A stretch of DNA of 64,000 nucleotides from Lepidostoma basale (Eukaryota > Arthropoda > Insecta > Trichoptera > Lepidostomatidae): NCBI GenBank assembly GCA_022606425.2, contig JAHDVF020001468.1:1798001-1862000 (forward strand), given 5' to 3'. Every line of letters begins with the position of its first letter. Position 1 is the first letter of the stretch. The notes beneath the pieces are model-generated. The model worked only from the letters and a program-made list of their open reading frames with translations. It did no database searches and was not told the origin of the DNA. Below are positions 61,425 through 64,000 of this stretch, in pieces. Made by a program: the position numbers and the translations under genes.

Positions 61425-61505
61425 AACATGGGGAAAAAAACTGTGTTTCAATTAATAAAAAGATCGTCATTATGAAATTCCACAATTTTAACGCCTTAAA
61501 ACTAT
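61425..61505 (-). mobile_element. Foldback family 2, terminal fragment
   Basis: AAAAAAACTGTGTTTCAATT and AAGATCGTCATTATGAAATT CCACAATTTTAACGCC (split) equal the outer end of the copies at 30690 and 41250. Confidence 0.6.
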
Positions 61506-61597
61506 AAAAATATATTAAGGTTGTTATTTGAAATTTCATGGTAGAAGTTCATTGTAAATAATGAAAATATTTTTTTTGTAAAAAATCTTTTAACTTA

Positions 61598-61735
61598 CTT
61601 ACTAACCATCATGCCGTCTCCCCGAAAGGGTAGGCAGAAATAATGGACTGCCACACTTTAACCGACGCGCCACTCCATCCTTCTCTTTTCGCCCCGCGGA
61701 TGACGCTGGTGTTGGATTGTTATACGAATAAGTGT
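61598..61735 (-). mobile_element. Putative SINE sharing the 3' end of the GTTA-LINE, copy 2
   Basis: Tail ACTTACTTACTAACCATCAT, LINE 3' end GCCGTCTCCCCGAAAGGGTA to GGACTGCCACACTTTAA, then the non-LINE body CGACGCGCCACTCCATCCTT CTCTTTTCGCCCCGCGGATG (split) that matches 13958-14015 in reverse. Confidence 0.6.
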
Positions 61736-62024
61736 CTAACTACAGTGAATAAAAAAAATGGTGGATACGTGGAGTAATAAATTTTATTAAATTAAATTAA
61801 AAAATTTATAACATTTTGAAGTTCTTGCTAGAGTTGGATTGTTTTAAGTGCCTAATTATAGTTATTTAAAATAACAGTGGATACGTAAAATACAAATGAA
61901 ATAAACACAAAAAATCTTTTTAAATTGTACGAGTATATTTAGTTAAAATCCACTAATGTTTGTGTTTTCGACCGGTTTCGGCAGCTCGGTGTCATCTTGC
62001 CATAACAGTCCCTCTTTCGCTGTC

Positions 62025-62590
62025 TATTCCATGTTAATTAGATTTTTTTGAATTATTGATGTTAATTCTAATTCCTTGTATCGATCTAAATTCTAATTTC
62101 TTGTACTCGTATTATCGATGTTAATTCTAATTTCATGTATTATCGATGTTAATTCTAATTTCTTCTATTATCGACGTTAATTCTGATTTCTTGTATTATC
62201 GATGCAAGTTACAATTTCAAATCAAATCAAATCAAATCAGTTTACTAACTCAATAGACATTACAAACAGGAAAATGTTTAAGGCATCTATTAAGTATTTC
62301 TTGTATTATCGATGTTAATTTCTAATTTCCTCTATTATTTGACGTTAATTTTAATTTCATGTATTATCGATGTTAATTCTAATTTCTTCTGTTATCGACG
62401 TTAATTCCGATTTCTTGTATTATCGGTGCAAATTACAATTTCTTGTATTATCGATGTTAGTCCTAATTTCTTGTATTATTTCATTTAATTTATTTGAATA
62501 AAAATCACAAACATTACAGACATATAATTCCAGATCGTTAATTCTAATTTCATCCAGTATCGAAGTTAATTCTAAATTCAAACAATAACG
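62025..62590. repeat. 28-bp minisatellite, about 14 units, with retroposon inserts
   Basis: Unit TATTATCGATGTTAATTCTA plus ATTTCTTG. Units vary (CGATG/CGACG, TTCTTG/TTCATG/TTCTTC). A GATTT-tailed retroposon end (62217-62300) and another short insert (62480-62535) interrupt the array. Confidence 0.85.
62217..62300 (-). mobile_element. 3' end of the GATTT-tailed retroposon family
   Basis: AAATCAAATCAAATCAAATC (pentamer tail in reverse), AGTTTACTAACTCAATAGAC, then TTTAAGGCATCTATTAAG. Same end as 49281-49350. Confidence 0.8.
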
Positions 62591-62917
62591 TCTTAATGTG
62601 CATTCGTCAACATCTTTAATCAGAAATAATACACTTGAGAGATAAGTTCTTGTGCCCTTGGGCCGTGAACCCGGTTAATTCAGATGATCGCTTGTGTATC
62701 GCCCACGATACGGGCGGGGCCAGCAACAGAACTGAATGGGTCTGATGTACAATACGTCGACCGATGCATTCATTCATAATAATGAATGCACATACACAAG
62801 CTGTGTACCGTACAACGACTTTATATGGTACACAGATTCTATAGAATATCACCGTAGAATATATTCGGTAAGATTATTTATTGTTTCTTGAAGAAAAATT
62901 ATTTAAAACTCCATATT

Positions 62918-63112
62918 AAATAATTAATATAAATGAAAACGTCTGTTTTCTAGAAGTTTTATTACAATTTATGTGAATGACATGTTTCGCATGTCTAAGG
63001 CATTATCAAATGTAGCATAAACAACATTTACCTTAGACAGGCGAAACATGTCATTCACACAAATTGTAAAAAAAAACTTCTAGAAAACAGACGTTTTCAT
63101 TCGCATTATTTG
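62918..63112. mobile_element. Foldback family 1, complete palindromic copy
   Basis: GTCTGTTTTCTAGAAGTTTT and AAAACTTCTAGAAAACAGAC arms, with ATGACATGTTTCGCATGTCT / AGACAGGCGAAACATGTCAT inside. Centre near 63015. Confidence 0.85.
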
Positions 63113-63137
63113 GCAAGATTATTAATATATTGTATAT

Positions 63138-63358
63138 CGCCTTTTTGCGAGAATAACGTGACATTTCGATAATCAAATCCGCAGTGTTCAACTTTATTTT
63201 CTATAAAAACATGGTATTTTTAAAGTGAAAACAGAATTTAGGAGGGAAAGAGACAACACAACAGTGGTATATCGTGTTGTCACATTGTCCCTTTCAGACG
63301 GGTATCTTGTTTCATTTTTCAATTTTTCAAGATAACACGTTATTCTCGCAAAGAGGCG
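63138..63358 (-). mobile_element. CGCCTCTTTGC MITE, copy 3
   Basis: Reverse orientation to copies 1 and 2. The ends are CGCCTTTTTGCGAGAATAAC (left) and CGCCTCTTTGCGAGAATAAC (right, inward). ATAT on both sides. Confidence 0.85.
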
Positions 63359-63485
63359 ATATATATATTTTTTAGTTATAATAATAGGGATTAGTCTACA
63401 GCAAAATTTAATATTTTTTGCTGTTTCTTGGGTTGCCACATGAGCCTTTAATGTAGTAGTTTCCCGTTGCTTTCCTCATTTTTGT

Positions 63486-63612
63486 ATACAACAAGTTATT
63501 AGAATCCAATTACTGTAAACAATTTTTAACCATTAATTCTCATAGCCTTCGATAGGTAGCTAGCCATTTTTACTGTCACGTGAATTCTACTAGACCAAAG
63601 ACAGCGTATTTT
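63486..63612 (-). mobile_element. tRNA-derived SINE, 3' half
   Basis: TATACAACAAGTTATTAGAA, CGATAGGTAGCTAGCC, TGTCACGTGAATTCTACTAG and CCAAAGACAGCGTA. The last 10 bases recur inverted at 63619-63633, forming a hairpin. The tRNA head is absent. Confidence 0.7.
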
Positions 63613-63644
63613 TTTTTACGCTGTCTTTGGTCATTTACTTCTGT

Positions 63645-63735
63645 TTATCATACACAGAGTATTCACACATTCGTCTAAGAGATCTCATTTCTACTGATTT
63701 TTTTCTACTTTCATCCTTCTTTTGTCAGTTTTTTT
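63645..63735 (-). mobile_element. GTTA-type LINE 5'-ward fragment
   Basis: TCATACACAGAGTATTCACA and AAGAGATCTCATTTCTACTG, TTTCATCCTTCTTTTGTCAG match the region upstream of [10 protein letters not shown] in the family. Confidence 0.65.
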
Positions 63736-64000
63736 TTCAAAACAATTTACATGCGTTAAAACACGTTGTGTATTTTTGGAGATAAATACAACGTTTTTTT
63801 TCTTCTCAAAGTGATTTAAAATGTTTACAATGTTTACAAACATGACATTCGGTTCGATGGTAATTTTTGGTGGTTGATGAAAGACGATTTATCTTTTGGC
63901 AGTGTTACTCTTTCCATTAAATAACTGCTGAAATATGTATAGAATGATTGAATTATTTTTTGCACACATTCTTTATTCTGCTATTCGTTTTTATTTCAAG

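Overview
The window looks like animal nuclear DNA, most probably from a moth or butterfly. It is AT-rich, its genes are split by GT-AG introns, and it is crowded with insect-type transposable elements (mariner, pogo, piggyBac-like, LINEs, a tRNA-derived SINE). The order Lepidoptera is inferred from the style of gene and repeats; there is no marker gene. Nothing prokaryotic or viral was seen.

The one gene that can be named with confidence is glycogenin, the self-glucosylating primer of glycogen synthesis, on the minus strand. Eight exons were traced from 36710 down to the stop at 15367, and every splice junction keeps the reading frame. Exons 2-6 carry the GT8 glucosyltransferase domain, including the DAD metal motif and the acceptor-tyrosine region. 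Exon 7 is a 255-codon, phase 0-0 exon that could be skipped. Exon 8 carries the conserved [10 protein letters not shown] region and a Pro/Ala/Ser tail. Exon 9 encodes a 453-residue SPK-repeat and lysine-rich extension. The first coding exon was not found.

On the plus strand a second, unrecognised gene converges on glycogenin. One internal exon lies at 13724-13907. It joins in phase to a good terminal exon at 19658-19760, inside glycogenin's last intron, or to a short one at 14491-14539. A separate plus-strand terminal exon (2232-2420) with a poly(A) signal marks the 3' end of another unrecognised gene.

Most of the rest is layered mobile DNA. There are about 20 relics of one LINE family with GTTA-type tails, and a second RT family with AAG-rich tails whose best copy (32401-33455) keeps the YADD box. 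Smaller RT fragments, at least seven tRNA-derived SINEs, and two apparent SINEs borrowing the GTTA-LINE 3' end are also present. DNA elements include a full-length but inactivated mariner (53958-55244) with its internal-deletion derivative (18306-19035), three other mariner-like relics, four pogo-like elements, and seven TTAA-bounded piggyBac-like elements. One of the TTAA elements keeps the transposase Cys-rich domain, and another sits exactly at a TTAA inside a LINE copy. Several MITE and perfect-palindrome foldback families complete the picture. The nesting gives a readable relative chronology.

No new defence or catalytic system is evident. The most interesting leads are the modular glycogenin tail, the interleaved convergent gene, the LINE-SINE 3'-end sharing, and a recurrent TGATGA...CGAAAC...GTC motif in the foldback elements that resembles a degenerate hammerhead-ribozyme core.
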